In this document: positions 1 through 6,988 of the stretch, in pieces
How the letters are laid out: each line of letters opens with the position of its first letter
Position numbering within the stretch: position 1 is the stretch's first letter
DNA from: Firmicutes bacterium UBA1535
GTDB lineage: Bacteria > Bacillota > Clostridia > Tissierellales > Sedimentibacteraceae
Length of the DNA stretch: 27,654 bases
Assembly (NCBI GenBank): GCA_002323775.1
Contig: DCPV01000265.1
Span: forward strand, 1-27,654
Direction of reading: 5' to 3'
Program-made: the position numbers and the translations under genes
The notes under the pieces: generated by a model
What the model was told of the DNA's origin: nothing
The model's input: only the letters and a program-made list of their open reading frames with translations
Database searches by the model: none

Positions 1-123
1 GAAATTTCAGCAGTTGTTCAGACAAACGCAGCAACAGCACAAGAAAGTGCGGCTGCAAGTGAGGAATTGTCTAGTCAAGCTAATTTATTAGAAAAGCTTA
101 TTTCAAAATTTAGGGTTAAATAA
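1..123 (+). CDS. methyl-accepting chemotaxis protein, C-terminal end (partial)
   Basis: The window opens inside a reading frame that runs 40 codons to a TAA stop. The visible residues, including TAQESAAASEELSSQA, match the end of the cytoplasmic signalling domain of methyl-accepting chemotaxis proteins. In that family this region is a long antiparallel coiled coil with Glu/Gln pairs used as methylation sites, and it works with CheA and CheW at the membrane. The tail here is short after the last helix and I see no CheR-binding pentapeptide at the end. Sensor domain and ligand lie outside the window, so the stimulus cannot be guessed. A good terminator follows at once, so this is the last gene of its transcript. 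Confidence 0.85.
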   Translation, partial: EISAVVQTNAATAQESAAASEELSSQANLLEKLISKFRVK

Positions 124-142
124 AGATAAAAATAATAAATTA

Positions 143-176
143 AAGGTAGTGGATGTATATCTGCTACCTTGTTTTT
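143..176 (+). terminator. Rho-independent terminator after the chemotaxis receptor
   Basis: A 12-bp stem (143-154 with 159-170, two G-U pairs) closes a GTAT loop and is followed by GTTTTT. It ends the upstream chemotaxis gene. Confidence 0.8.
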
Positions 177-177
177 C

Positions 178-277
178 TTGATAATGTAGAAATTTAATGC
201 TATAATATAAGCAGAAGATTGTTGGATAGTAAATGCTTAGCTTTGAAAAACAATAGATAGTCCGACTATGCTATAAT
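178..277 (+). promoter_or_regulatory. two candidate sigma-A promoters for exoA
   Basis: The first promoter has TTGATA at 178-183, a 17-bp spacer and TATAAT at 201-206, preceded by TGC as in an extended -10. A second extended -10 (TGCTATAAT, box at 272-277) lies closer to the gene without a clear -35. Either could start the exoA transcript; the first scores better. Confidence 0.6.
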
Positions 278-314
278 ACTAAAAGCTTAAATAATTATTA
301 GGGAGTGAAAAAAT

Positions 315-1094
315 ATGAAAATTATTTCGTGGAATGTTAATGGACTTAGAGCTTGTATGACTAAAGGCTTTATGGATTTTTTCAATAGTACTGATGCAGA
401 TATAGTTTGCTTACAAGAGATTAAAATGCTAGAGGGACAAGCAGAGGTTGAAACACCAAATTATAAGCAATATTGGAACAGTGCAGAAAAAAAGGGTTAT
501 TCAGGTACGTTGATTTTTACAAAAAAAGAGCCAATTTCTGTTGCGTTTGGTATGAACGGGGAGCATACAAATGAAGGAAGACTTATAACATTAGAATATG
601 ATAATTTCTATATGCTTAATAGTTACACTCCAAATGCACAGCCTGAGCTTGCTAGACTTGATTATAGGATGGAATATGAGAACAGTATTAGAGAGTATAT
701 GTCAGAGCTTTCAAAAAATAAACCTGTGATATTGTGCGGTGATTTGAATGTTGCTCATAAAGAAATAGACTTGAAGCATCCTAAAGCTAATGTGGGAAAT
801 CCGGGATTTTCAAATGAAGAACGAGAGAAATTTACAAATTTAATTGAGGCTGGCTTTACAGATAGCTTCAGACATTTGTATCCAGATTTAATTGACCAAT
901 ATACTTGGTGGTCTTATCGTGCAGGTGCAAGGCCAAAAAATGTAGGCTGGAGAATTGACTATTTTGTTGTGTCTGACAGCATAAAAGACAAGATAATAGA
1001 TAGTGTAATTTATAAGGATGTATTAGGAAGTGACCACTGTCCGATAGGCTTGGAGATTGAGCTGGAATGTAATAAAGTTATATCCAAATGTTAG
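315..1094 (+). CDS. exoA: exodeoxyribonuclease III / AP endonuclease
   Basis: This 259-residue protein is a Xth/ExoA-type member of the endonuclease/exonuclease/phosphatase fold, which cuts DNA at abasic sites and removes 3' blocking groups in base excision repair. Family landmarks are in order: N-terminal SWNVNGLRA (Asn7 and neighbours), LQEIK with metal ligand Glu35, the Tyr104 region (NSYTPN), GDLNVAH with Asp143 and Asn145, GWRIDYF, and the terminal GSDHCP with Asp240-His241. The start is an ATG behind GGGAGTG. Length is typical. The last nine residues (ECNKVISKC) go beyond the usual end of the family at GLEIEL, and a coding-like stretch in another frame begins there, so the 3' end may be a rearrangement joint. 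The gene stands alone between two promoters and a bidirectional terminator. Confidence 0.96.
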   Translation: MKIISWNVNGLRACMTKGFMDFFNSTDADIVCLQEIKMLEGQAEVETPNYKQYWNSAEKKGYSGTLIFTKKEPISVAFGMNGEHTNEGRLITLEYDNFYMLNSYTPNAQPELARLDYRMEYENSIREYMSELSKNKPVILCGDLNVAHKEIDLKHPKANVGNPGFSNEEREKFTNLIEAGFTDSFRHLYPDLIDQYTWWSYRAGARPKNVGWRIDYFVVSDSIKDKIIDSVIYKDVLGSDHCPIGLEIELECNKVISKC

Positions 1095-1164
1095 TACTGG
1101 GGAAGGTTGGTTTGGAAAAGAATTAGCCATAGAAACAATGGAAAAATGCGAGAAAGCATTATAA
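1062..1164 (+). pseudogene. possible remnant of a gene tail fused behind exoA
   Basis: In the frame +1 to exoA, the stretch overlapping and following its stop reads WNVIKLYPNVSTGEGWFG and then KELAIETMEKCEKAL before TAA. It looks like the amphipathic end of a real protein, but there is no start codon or ribosome binding site of its own. I cannot name the family. The reading overlaps the unusual extra residues at the end of ExoA, which would fit a deletion that joined exoA to the tail of another gene. It could also be chance. Confidence 0.25.
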
Positions 1165-1167
1165 TAA

Positions 1168-1192
1168 AAAGGCTACTTGTTAAGTAGCCTTT
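1168..1192. terminator. bidirectional terminator between exoA and the ECF S-component gene
   Basis: A perfect 11-bp stem (AAAGGCTACTT at 1168-1178 with 1182-1192) has a GTT loop and A/T flanks on both sides. It can end both the rightward exoA transcript and the leftward transcript that finishes at 1200. Confidence 0.8.
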
Positions 1193-1199
1193 AATTGTA

Positions 1200-1775
1200 T
1201 TATCTTTCTAATTTACCAAATATTCCAGCGGATTTAAGTGCAGGTCTTATAGCAAATAATATTGCTAATGATGCTATGACTGCAATTACAGCATTTGCCA
1301 ATGAAGTTGTTCCTTTTGTTATAGTAACTGCAATTACCGCTTCCAATTTGTTTCCTAAAATAAGGAAATTCATTATAATGGTTTTGCCTATGTAAAGAAC
1401 TACATAGCTAAACGCACCTACAATTGCAGCAATTGTATTGAATTTCTTATCTTCGCCTTTTCTTCCGTTCATGTGAGATATATAACCTGCTAAATATCCC
1501 ATTACAAATTTCATAATAAAGGTAATCCAAAATTCAGGTGCAAAAGTTGGATCAAATAAGTCAAACATTGCTGAGCCAAAGCCTGCGGATAAGCCTCCGA
1601 TAACCGGACCAAACAATAAACCACTTAAAACACACATAACATTTCCAATATGCAAACCTGTTTTTCCTAAAGGTGTTGGTATATCAATTCTAAATCTTGA
1701 TGCTACAAATACCAGTGCGGCCATTAAGCCTATAATTGCTAATTTAAGAGTTGAAAATTTTCTTTTATTATTCAT
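1200..1775 (-). CDS. ECF transporter S component, probably vitamin B6 (PdxU-like)
   Basis: The 191-residue protein is almost entirely membrane helices, about six, beginning at residues 11-27. It carries features of substrate-binding S components of energy-coupling-factor transporters: a small hydrophobic N-terminal helix with AxxxA-type packing (LMAALVFVAS), then GLHIGNVMCVLSGLLFGPVIGGLSAGFGSAMFD spread over residues 40-72. S components capture a vitamin and use shared EcfT and EcfA1/A2 proteins, which are not in this window. The substrate is inferred from the gene lying just upstream on the same strand, a pyridoxamine kinase; that pairing is known for PdxU-type transporters. A GGAGG ribosome site sits before ATG. 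Thiamine-precursor or other vitamin specificity cannot be excluded. Confidence 0.8.
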   Translation of the reverse strand: MNNKRKFSTLKLAIIGLMAALVFVASRFRIDIPTPLGKTGLHIGNVMCVLSGLLFGPVIGGLSAGFGSAMFDLFDPTFAPEFWITFIMKFVMGYLAGYISHMNGRKGEDKKFNTIAAIVGAFSYVVLYIGKTIIMNFLILGNKLEAVIAVTITKGTTSLANAVIAVIASLAILFAIRPALKSAGIFGKLER

Positions 1776-1806
1776 ATAATATTTTCCTCCACATATTTAT
1801 AAATTA

Positions 1807-1834
1807 ATTATATCATACTTTGTACTCATGAAAA
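1807..1834 (-). promoter_or_regulatory. candidate promoter for the ECF S-component gene
   Basis: On the minus strand TTTTCA (1829-1834) and TATAAT (1807-1812) are separated by 16 bp. It lies in the 160-bp gap after the pyridoxamine kinase gene, so the transporter may be expressed both alone and by read-through. Confidence 0.45.
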
Positions 1835-1935
1835 TATCCAGTTTTAAATATTTTATAGGGTACAGATTGAAATTAATTTTTATTAAAACACTATGTAAAT
1901 TGTGGAATTATAAGCCTATTAGCAATAATTTAATC

Positions 1936-2817
1936 TTAAATCAATCTATAACTATATTTATCTAATTCATTAAAAAGCTCGATGATAATTTTTTCAAACG
2001 CAACTCCATTTCTGCTATCTGTACCATCTGAAATTGTAGTTTTTACAGCTAATGTTACAAATCTTGATGCTTCTTCTATAGCCTGAGGTATAGATTTTCC
2101 TCTAAACAAATAGCCAACAAATAATGAAGTGAATAAGTCTCCTGTTCCGGGAAATTTAGCATCAATATATTCATAAGGAATTAAATAATATTCATTTTTG
2201 GTTTTATCATAGCATAAATTGGCGTACTCATTGTCTTTTGTGTGTATACCAGTCATTATAATAATTTTAGGTCCTATATTGCTAAGCTCTTTTAAATATT
2301 CCTTTAGTATAATAATATCCAAATTCTCAGAAGTATATTCTTTTTTTAATAATATAGAAGCTTCAGTAAAGTTTGGAGTTATTATATCGGCGTGCTTAAT
2401 TAACTCACTCATTTTATTTACCATTTCCATGGTGTAAGTTTTATATATCTTTCCGTGGTCTCCCATAACAGGGTCAATAACAGATAGAGTATCATTATTG
2501 GACTTCATTTTATTAAGTATAGCTATAATCATGTCAATTTGTTTTTCAGAAGCTAAAAAACCGCTGTACATGCAATCAAATTTGAGTGAATTTAATTCCC
2601 AACTTTGGTAATATTTTTCTATATGCTCTGTGCAATCATAAAAGTAAAAATCCTTAAATAGAGGGTGACTGCTAAGTATTGCAGTAGGTATAGGGCATAC
2701 TTGAGCTCCAAGTGCCGAAATTATTGGTAAAATAACAGTCAGAGAACATCTCCCATAGCCTGACATATCGTGGATTGCAGCAATTTTTGGTACTAAATTT
2801 GTTTTGTTTTTAAGCAT
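1936..2817 (-). CDS. pyridoxamine/pyridoxal kinase
   Basis: This is a ribokinase-fold pyridoxal kinase (PdxY/PdxK type, 293 residues) that phosphorylates pyridoxal, pyridoxamine or pyridoxine with ATP for cofactor salvage. Visible landmarks are IHDMSGYGRCSL at residues 15-26, the DPVMGD nucleotide-site motif at 115-120, TPNFTEA at 147-153, and the PGTGD anion-hole/catalytic motif with Asp227 as the likely catalytic base. An upstream in-frame ATG at 2847 would add ten residues, but AGGAG sits nine bases before the ATG at 2817 and the added residues are not family-like, so 2817 is preferred. The following gene on the strand is the ECF S component, which supports a B6 import-and-phosphorylation pair. 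Confidence 0.92.
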   Translation of the reverse strand: MLKNKTNLVPKIAAIHDMSGYGRCSLTVILPIISALGAQVCPIPTAILSSHPLFKDFYFYDCTEHIEKYYQSWELNSLKFDCMYSGFLASEKQIDMIIAILNKMKSNNDTLSVIDPVMGDHGKIYKTYTMEMVNKMSELIKHADIITPNFTEASILLKKEYTSENLDIIILKEYLKELSNIGPKIIIMTGIHTKDNEYANLCYDKTKNEYYLIPYEYIDAKFPGTGDLFTSLFVGYLFRGKSIPQAIEEASRFVTLAVKTTISDGTDSRNGVAFEKIIIELFNELDKYSYRLI

Positions 2818-2867
2818 GATATTTTCTCCTGTAGAATGTTTTGCCATTTAAAAATCTTTCATCTATT

Positions 2868-2896
2868 AATATAAACTAATATTTGTAATTTTTCAA
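2868..2896 (-). promoter_or_regulatory. promoter for the pyridoxamine kinase gene
   Basis: On the minus strand TTGAAA (2891-2896), a 17-bp spacer and TATATT (2868-2873) form a good sigma-A-type promoter about 50 bp before the start codon. Confidence 0.55.
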
Positions 2897-2927
2897 TAGT
2901 TTTAAAATAATTCATAAAAATTTTACC

Positions 2928-3005
2928 TTGTAATACCTAAGAGAGTATAGTAAAATGGTTTTATTGTATTAATATAATTGACATTTTAATGCTAAATAGT
3001 AAAAC
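2928..3005 (+). promoter_or_regulatory. candidate promoters for the histidine phosphatase gene
   Basis: TTGTAA (2928-2933), 17 bp, TAAAAT (2951-2956) is one candidate. A perfect TTGACA box at 2978-2983 with a weaker TAAAAC (3000-3005) 16 bp on is the other. Both face the phosphatase gene. Confidence 0.45.
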
Positions 3006-3055
3006 ATAAAGCATAGTACAAAAATTTAAAATAATAAGGACAAGGAGTGAAAACT

Positions 3056-3619
3056 ATGACAACAATATATTTTGTAAGACATGCAGAGCCTGATTATAGC
3101 AATCATGACGATTTTTTCAGACCTTTAACTGATAAGGGATTAAAAGATAGGATTAAAGTAACAAATTATTTGTTAGATAAAAAAATAGACATTGTTTTGT
3201 CAAGTCCATATGTGAGAGCTGTTGATACTGTTGCAGATTTCGCAAAAAATGCGGGGTTAAATATTGAAACGATAGATGATTTTCGAGAAAGAAAAATCGA
3301 CAGTATTTGGATTGAGGATTTTAAAGGTTTTTGTAAAAAACAGTGGAGTGATTTCAATTATAAGCTAACAGACGGAGAAACGTTAAACGAAGTGCAAAAA
3401 AGAAATATAAAGGCTTTAGAGGAAGTTCTTGAAAAGTACAATAATAAGAATATAGTAATAGGAAGCCACGGCACAGCGCTCAGTACAATTGTAAATTATT
3501 ATGATAATAGTTTTAGCTATGAAAACTTTGAGGCAATTGTAGGAGTTATGCCTTGGGTAGTAAAATTTATATTTGAGGATAAAAAGTGTATTTCTATAGA
3601 AGAAATAGATATGATTTAA
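3056..3619 (+). CDS. histidine phosphatase family protein
   Basis: The 187-residue protein belongs to the phosphoglycerate mutase-like histidine phosphatase superfamily. The phosphate-accepting RHA motif is at residues 8-10 (FVRHAEPDYS), with SSPYVRAVDT holding the second arginine (Arg54), acidic Glu78 in FRERK, and the second catalytic histidine in GSHGTAL (His138). Members dephosphorylate sugar phosphates, nucleotides or phosphoproteins, and the exact substrate cannot be read from sequence. A GTG nine bases upstream is in frame, but it overlaps the AAGGAG site that is correctly spaced for the ATG at 3056, so the ATG is chosen. It appears to be a single-gene transcript, divergent from the B6 genes. 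Confidence 0.88.
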   Translation: MTTIYFVRHAEPDYSNHDDFFRPLTDKGLKDRIKVTNYLLDKKIDIVLSSPYVRAVDTVADFAKNAGLNIETIDDFRERKIDSIWIEDFKGFCKKQWSDFNYKLTDGETLNEVQKRNIKALEEVLEKYNNKNIVIGSHGTALSTIVNYYDNSFSYENFEAIVGVMPWVVKFIFEDKKCISIEEIDMI

Positions 3620-3703
3620 AGCAGTTTATATGTTATTATAGGGATGTTTAAATTGCTGCAACTATAAAAGGCTATAAAATTTAAGATAAATTAAAATTTA
3701 TGC

Positions 3704-3734
3704 TTGACATGGAGCTAGCTCCATGATTTATAAT
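3704..3734 (+). promoter_or_regulatory. MerR-type promoter with a 19-bp spacer and palindromic operator
   Basis: A perfect TTGACA (3704-3709) and a perfect TATAAT (3729-3734) are held 19 bp apart. The spacer region contains a perfect 18-bp palindrome (CATGGAGCTAGCTCCATG, 3708-3725). MerR regulators bind such palindromes and twist over-long 19-20-bp spacers to activate transcription. The adjacent merR-like gene is therefore probably autoregulated. Confidence 0.9.
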
Positions 3735-3754
3735 GTTATTGGAGGTGTTTATAT

Positions 3755-4153
3755 ATGAAAATAAGTGAATTTTCAACTAAGAGCAATATTTCAATTGACA
3801 CAATAAGGTATTATGAGAAATTAGGATTATTGAAAGCAAATAGACTAGCTAATGACAGGAAGGACTACACAGAGGATAATATAAAGCAGTTGCAAACTAT
3901 AATAATGCTAAAGAAACTGAATCTTACTTTAGATGATATTGGAGTATTATTTAATTTGAATGAAACATATGATTTAGCGGGAGATAATTTAGACAAAAAA
4001 ATAAGCATTGTTAAAAAAAGCGAAAGCATACTTAAAAAAGCTTATAGTAATTTATTGGAAATTGAGGGCCAAATCAAAATATCAAAACAGATGTTAGAAA
4101 AATCAATAAGTAAAATTGATAAAGCTTTAGAGAGTGTAGGTGATTTGCCATAA
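3755..4153 (+). CDS. MerR family transcriptional regulator
   Basis: The 132-residue protein has the MerR winged-helix DNA-binding domain at residues 1-70 (ISEFSTKSNISIDTIRYYEK, then GLLKANR and the Asp-Tyr wing segment) followed by a dimerising coiled coil (about 75-120). The C-terminal part is short and lacks the cysteines of metal-sensing MerR proteins and any drug-binding domain, so the inducer is unknown. The protein likely binds the palindrome in its own promoter. The ribosome site is GGAGGTG. A small membrane protein gene begins five bases after the stop and should be cotranscribed, so it is the likely main target of the regulator. Confidence 0.9.
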   Translation: MKISEFSTKSNISIDTIRYYEKLGLLKANRLANDRKDYTEDNIKQLQTIIMLKKLNLTLDDIGVLFNLNETYDLAGDNLDKKISIVKKSESILKKAYSNLLEIEGQIKISKQMLEKSISKIDKALESVGDLP

Positions 4154-4158
4154 TAAAA

Positions 4159-4467
4159 TTGATATGCAGTTACATAGTTTTAGCCTTTAGCTTATTAACG
4201 ACGGCAGCATTTTTATTAAATAAAAATATTAAAAAAGATATAAAATTACTTGAATTTATTGGACAGGTTTTCATTATAGCATTTTTGATATTGCAAATTT
4301 ACAGTTTTGAGCTTATAGGTGAAATTGCTTTAATATTTGGTGCAATTATTATTATGCTTGCTTGTATTTTAAATGGAAAATACACATTTGGAAAAGTAAA
4401 TATATCTCATCATATATTTAGAGGGCTTTTCTTTGCTGTAAATATTTTTTTAATAATAAAAAATTAA
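4159..4467 (+). CDS. small membrane protein cotranscribed with merR
   Basis: This 102-residue protein has four predicted membrane helices (about residues 2-19, 31-50, 53-71, 85-99) with short basic loops, for example NKNIKKDIK. I do not recognise the family. The start is placed at TTG, five bases after the merR stop. Its ribosome site is weak (AGGTGA about 14 bases away), so translation probably depends on coupling to merR. Position under the MerR-type promoter suggests an inducible envelope function such as transport or tolerance, but this is inference. A terminator follows at 4524. Confidence 0.65.
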   Translation: MICSYIVLAFSLLTTAAFLLNKNIKKDIKLLEFIGQVFIIAFLILQIYSFELIGEIALIFGAIIIMLACILNGKYTFGKVNISHHIFRGLFFAVNIFLIIKN

Positions 4468-4523
4468 ATGATTTATTTTATTGGCTTTGACGCCACATTA
4501 TTATAAAAAATTTTATATTATAA

Positions 4524-4567
4524 AAACAGGTTGATTATGCGAATTTGTATATGCAACTTGTTTTTTT
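4524..4567 (+). terminator. terminator of the merR operon
   Basis: A 10-bp stem (AAACAGGTTG at 4524-4533 with 4554-4563, one G-U pair) is followed by a T-run to 4567. Confidence 0.7.
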
Positions 4568-4580
4568 GTCGAAAAAACTG

Positions 4581-4609
4581 TTGACATTTATTGTAAATTT
4601 TAATATTAT
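4581..4609 (+). promoter_or_regulatory. promoter upstream of the 4779 membrane-protein gene
   Basis: TTGACA (4581-4586), a 17-bp spacer and TATTAT (4604-4609) form a strong promoter. It would give a leader of about 160 bases that includes a coding remnant (4670-4750). The rest of the 311-base gap between genes holds only this promoter, the preceding terminator and the remnant. Confidence 0.65.
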
Positions 4610-4669
4610 ATACGAGAATTAAATTTCTAACAGGTATATCGCTATAATGAAATGAGTATATCTTTTTAA

Positions 4670-4750
4670 ATTAGAATTAGCATTGTTGACTTATGTGCAT
4701 TTGGACTAGCTGTAGGGGTAGGTCTATCGCTTAGAAGAAAAAAATATTAA
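4670..4750 (+). pseudogene. remnant of a C-terminal membrane anchor
   Basis: A 26-codon open stretch with no start codon ends in AFGLAVGVGLSLRRKKY and a stop. A glycine/alanine-rich hydrophobic helix followed by Arg-Arg-Lys-Lys-Tyr is the typical tail of Gram-positive wall-anchored or other single-pass surface proteins, but no LPxTG motif remains. It is most simply read as the leftover end of a deleted gene. Chance cannot be excluded because it is short. Confidence 0.3.
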
Positions 4751-4778
4751 TATAAATTAAATAAGAAATGGAGAAAAA

Positions 4779-5453
4779 ATGAAAAAAATATTTGCATCAT
4801 TAAATCGATTAAATTTATCACTTTTAATATTGGGGATTGTTGTTATCTCAATGTTTTGTAGTGCGTTTGTAACTTCCTTTTATCCAGCAATCAGCTTTGA
4901 AAACTTATTGGATGGTGTAGAAGTGAAGAAAGGAAGCCATATAGAAGGATATGTAGAGCTATCCTTTTCACCGTTTGCTTCTGAAACTACAGAGACAAAA
5001 AATAAAAGCGGTAGTGTAACATCAAAAAAAGCTTCTGGAAATTATTATGTAATTCCAATGGCTAATGATGTGTTCATGGGTTTAAAGACAAATCAAGAGC
5101 ATGTTTTGGATATGGACAAATTAGTAGATGAAACATATGCTTATCTTGACGGTGGGGCTGAACCAACTACTAAAGTATTTATTCAAGGAATGGTTAAACC
5201 AATGGATGACGAGCTTGTAAAATATTTCCGTGAGTATATGATTAATTCTGATTTTACAGAAGCGGAAATTGACGCTATGGGACAACCAATGTTTATTGAT
5301 TATACTTCATTTGTAGAAGCTCAAATTTGTTTTGCAGTTGGTATTGTTTTAATACTTGCAGGAATAGCCCTAATTTATATGAAGTATAGAAAAATCTCTT
5401 TAAGTGAGAAAACTATACAATCAAAAGAGGAACAATCAGGGCTTGAATTATAA
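4779..5453 (+). CDS. membrane protein of unknown function with two helices and an extracytoplasmic domain
   Basis: The 224-residue protein has an N-terminal membrane helix (about residues 13-36, SLLILGIVVISMFCSAFV), a central domain of about 145 residues, and a C-terminal helix (about 183-204, CFAVGIVLILAGIALIYM) followed by a basic and then acidic cytoplasmic tail. The positive residues flanking both helices suggest that both ends face the cytoplasm and the middle faces outward. The middle contains a Ser/Thr/Lys-rich insert (SETTETKNKSGSVTSKK). I recognise no catalytic motif or named family. The ribosome site is GGAG six bases before ATG. It is transcribed alone from a good promoter and ends at a strong terminator. 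Confidence 0.75.
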   Translation: MKKIFASLNRLNLSLLILGIVVISMFCSAFVTSFYPAISFENLLDGVEVKKGSHIEGYVELSFSPFASETTETKNKSGSVTSKKASGNYYVIPMANDVFMGLKTNQEHVLDMDKLVDETYAYLDGGAEPTTKVFIQGMVKPMDDELVKYFREYMINSDFTEAEIDAMGQPMFIDYTSFVEAQICFAVGIVLILAGIALIYMKYRKISLSEKTIQSKEEQSGLEL

Positions 5454-5485
5454 ACATAATTTTTTTAATTAGATTATTAAAAACG

Positions 5486-5520
5486 GCAACTAAGCTATAG
5501 ATAGTTTGGTTGCTATTTTT
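5486..5520 (+). terminator. terminator after the 4779 gene
   Basis: A 12-bp stem (5486-5497 with 5502-5513) has a TAGA loop and is followed by TATTTTTA. Confidence 0.75.
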
Positions 5521-5566
5521 ATACCATAAATCATTTTATAATAATATTATACTATAAAAAATATTA

Positions 5567-5595
5567 TTTACATATTTTTACTGTTGTGATATATT
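5567..5595 (+). promoter_or_regulatory. promoter of the tandem GNAT pair
   Basis: TTTACA (5567-5572), 17 bp, TATATT (5590-5595). The spacer and flanks closely resemble the promoter at 9255-9283, with shared TTGTGATATATTAT, so the two look like copies. Confidence 0.6.
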
Positions 5596-5651
5596 ATATA
5601 GAATTATATTTCTATAATGGGATTACGAGATAAAAGATGGAGGACAAATAA

Positions 5652-6185
5652 TTGAAAACATTGGAAACTGAAAGATTAATATTAAGAAAATTTGCAGAGG
5701 ATGATTTAGATGATATTTTTGAGTATGCAAAAAGTCCTGATGTAGGGCCAAACGCAGGCTGGCCTCCGCACAAGACAAAAGAGGATACTGCAAAAATCTT
5801 AAAAATGTTCATTCAGGAAGATGAAGTTTGGGCGATAGTTGAAAAGAAGTCAAATAAGGTTATTGGCTCATATGGACTGCATAATGACAAAAAAAGAGAT
5901 GATTCTAAAGTAAAAATGATTGGCTACGTATTATCAGATAAATTTTGGGGAAATGGCTATGTGCCAGAAGCGACCAAACGAGTTTTAGATTACGCATTTA
6001 ATGAATTAGATTTGAATATAATATCCGTATATCATTTTCCGTTTAATGAACGTTCTAAAAGAGTAATAGAAAAATGTGGGTTTAAATTTGAAGGTGTATT
6101 AAGATTATCAAGTGTATTGCCAAGTGGTGAAATAGTAGATGATGTATGCTACTCAATGATTAAAGAAGAATTTTTTAATAAATAG
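5652..6185 (+). CDS. GNAT acetyltransferase, RimJ/RimL type
   Basis: The 177-residue protein opens with LETERLILRKFAEDDL, the hallmark of the RimJ/RimL branch of Gcn5-related N-acetyltransferases, which move an acetyl group from acetyl-CoA to an amine. Motif A with the pyrophosphate-binding loop follows (LSDKFWGNGYVPEATKRVLDYAF, near residues 96-118), then motif B with RVIEKCGFKFEG. The substrate may be a ribosomal protein N-terminus, another protein or a small molecule. The start is TTG, supported by GGAGG eight bases upstream (5639-5643) and by the family N-terminus beginning immediately after it. The gene overlaps the ribosome site of the next GNAT gene, so the two are translated together. 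Confidence 0.88.
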   Translation: MKTLETERLILRKFAEDDLDDIFEYAKSPDVGPNAGWPPHKTKEDTAKILKMFIQEDEVWAIVEKKSNKVIGSYGLHNDKKRDDSKVKMIGYVLSDKFWGNGYVPEATKRVLDYAFNELDLNIISVYHFPFNERSKRVIEKCGFKFEGVLRLSSVLPSGEIVDDVCYSMIKEEFFNK

Positions 6186-6195
6186 GAGGCAGTAT

Positions 6196-6759
6196 ATGTT
6201 AAAACATAAAGGAACAAATAAAATTGAAACTGAAAGATTAATTCTTAGAAGATTTAATATTCAAGACGCTGAAGGTATGTATAAAAGTTGGGCGACAGAC
6301 AAAGAAGTTACAAAATTTTTATCGTGGAAAACTCATGAAAATGTTGAATTTACAAAGTATTTATTAAATAACTGGATAGATGCGTATAAAAATGAAAGTA
6401 CATATAACTGGGTAATTGAAATTAAAGATGAAAAACAAGTAATTGGAAATATTAGTGCTGTAAGAGTCAACGAATTAAATTTTTCATGCGAAATTGGCTA
6501 TTGCATAGCAAGTAAATACTGGAATAAAGGAATTACTACTGAGGCAATGAAGGCAGTTATTGATTATATGTTTAAAGAGGTTGGATTTAACAGAGTCGTA
6601 GCTTTATATGATACAAATAACCAAGCTTCTGGAAAAGTAATGATTAAAAGCAATATGCAGTATGAGGGTACGTTTAGACAAGCTGGCGTAAGAGGAGATA
6701 AAGAATTCTATGATTTAGCTCAATATGCTATATTACGAGAAGATTATTTTGCCATTTAA
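6196..6759 (+). CDS. GNAT acetyltransferase, RimJ/RimL type (second of pair)
   Basis: This 187-residue RimJ/RimL-type acetyltransferase has the family N-terminus at residues 10-24 (IETERLILRRFNIQD), motif A around IASKYWNKGITTEAMKAVID and motif B with NNQASGKVMIKSNMQYEG. Its AGGAGG ribosome site (6184-6189) overlaps the stop of the preceding GNAT gene, showing an operon with translational coupling. It resembles its neighbour over the whole length but is clearly diverged, so this is an old rather than recent tandem duplication, or two independent recruits. Substrate unknown. Confidence 0.88.
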   Translation: MLKHKGTNKIETERLILRRFNIQDAEGMYKSWATDKEVTKFLSWKTHENVEFTKYLLNNWIDAYKNESTYNWVIEIKDEKQVIGNISAVRVNELNFSCEIGYCIASKYWNKGITTEAMKAVIDYMFKEVGFNRVVALYDTNNQASGKVMIKSNMQYEGTFRQAGVRGDKEFYDLAQYAILREDYFAI

Positions 6760-6780
6760 CGCAATTAAGAGGAAAGCAAA

Positions 6781-6927
6781 ATGTTAGTTGATGGTATATT
6801 TACAGAATGGCTTCCGTCAAGTGGATATGAAAAGTCAATGAATTATGAAATTCAAGTTTATAGACCGGGAGATACTCAAAAAGATGATTATACCTGTGAA
6901 ATTTGTATATCTGTAAAGAAAAAATAG
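6781..6927 (+). pseudogene. C-terminal remnant of a GyrI-like / AraC effector-binding domain protein
   Basis: The 48-codon frame starts with ATG after an AGAGGA site, 21 bases behind the GNAT pair. Its residues (FTEWLPSSGYEKS, then YEIQVYRPGD and CEICISVKKK) match only the last strand-helix-strand part of GyrI-like effector-binding domains, which normally cover about 150 residues. The rest of the domain and any DNA-binding domain are missing upstream. It is therefore most likely what remains after a deletion, although it could still be translated from its own start as a tiny protein. Confidence 0.6.
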
Positions 6928-6945
6928 TTAGAAAGTAAAAATAAG

Positions 6946-6988
6946 AGGATGCTGCAAAATATAAACTGTTTTGCAACATCCTTTTTTT
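6946..6988. terminator. bidirectional terminator between the GNAT operon and proS
   Basis: A 14-bp stem with one mismatch (AGGATGCTGCAAAA at 6946-6959 with 6969-6982) is followed by a T-run. It overlaps the end of the convergent proS gene and also has A-rich sequence upstream, so it can serve both strands. Confidence 0.75.
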
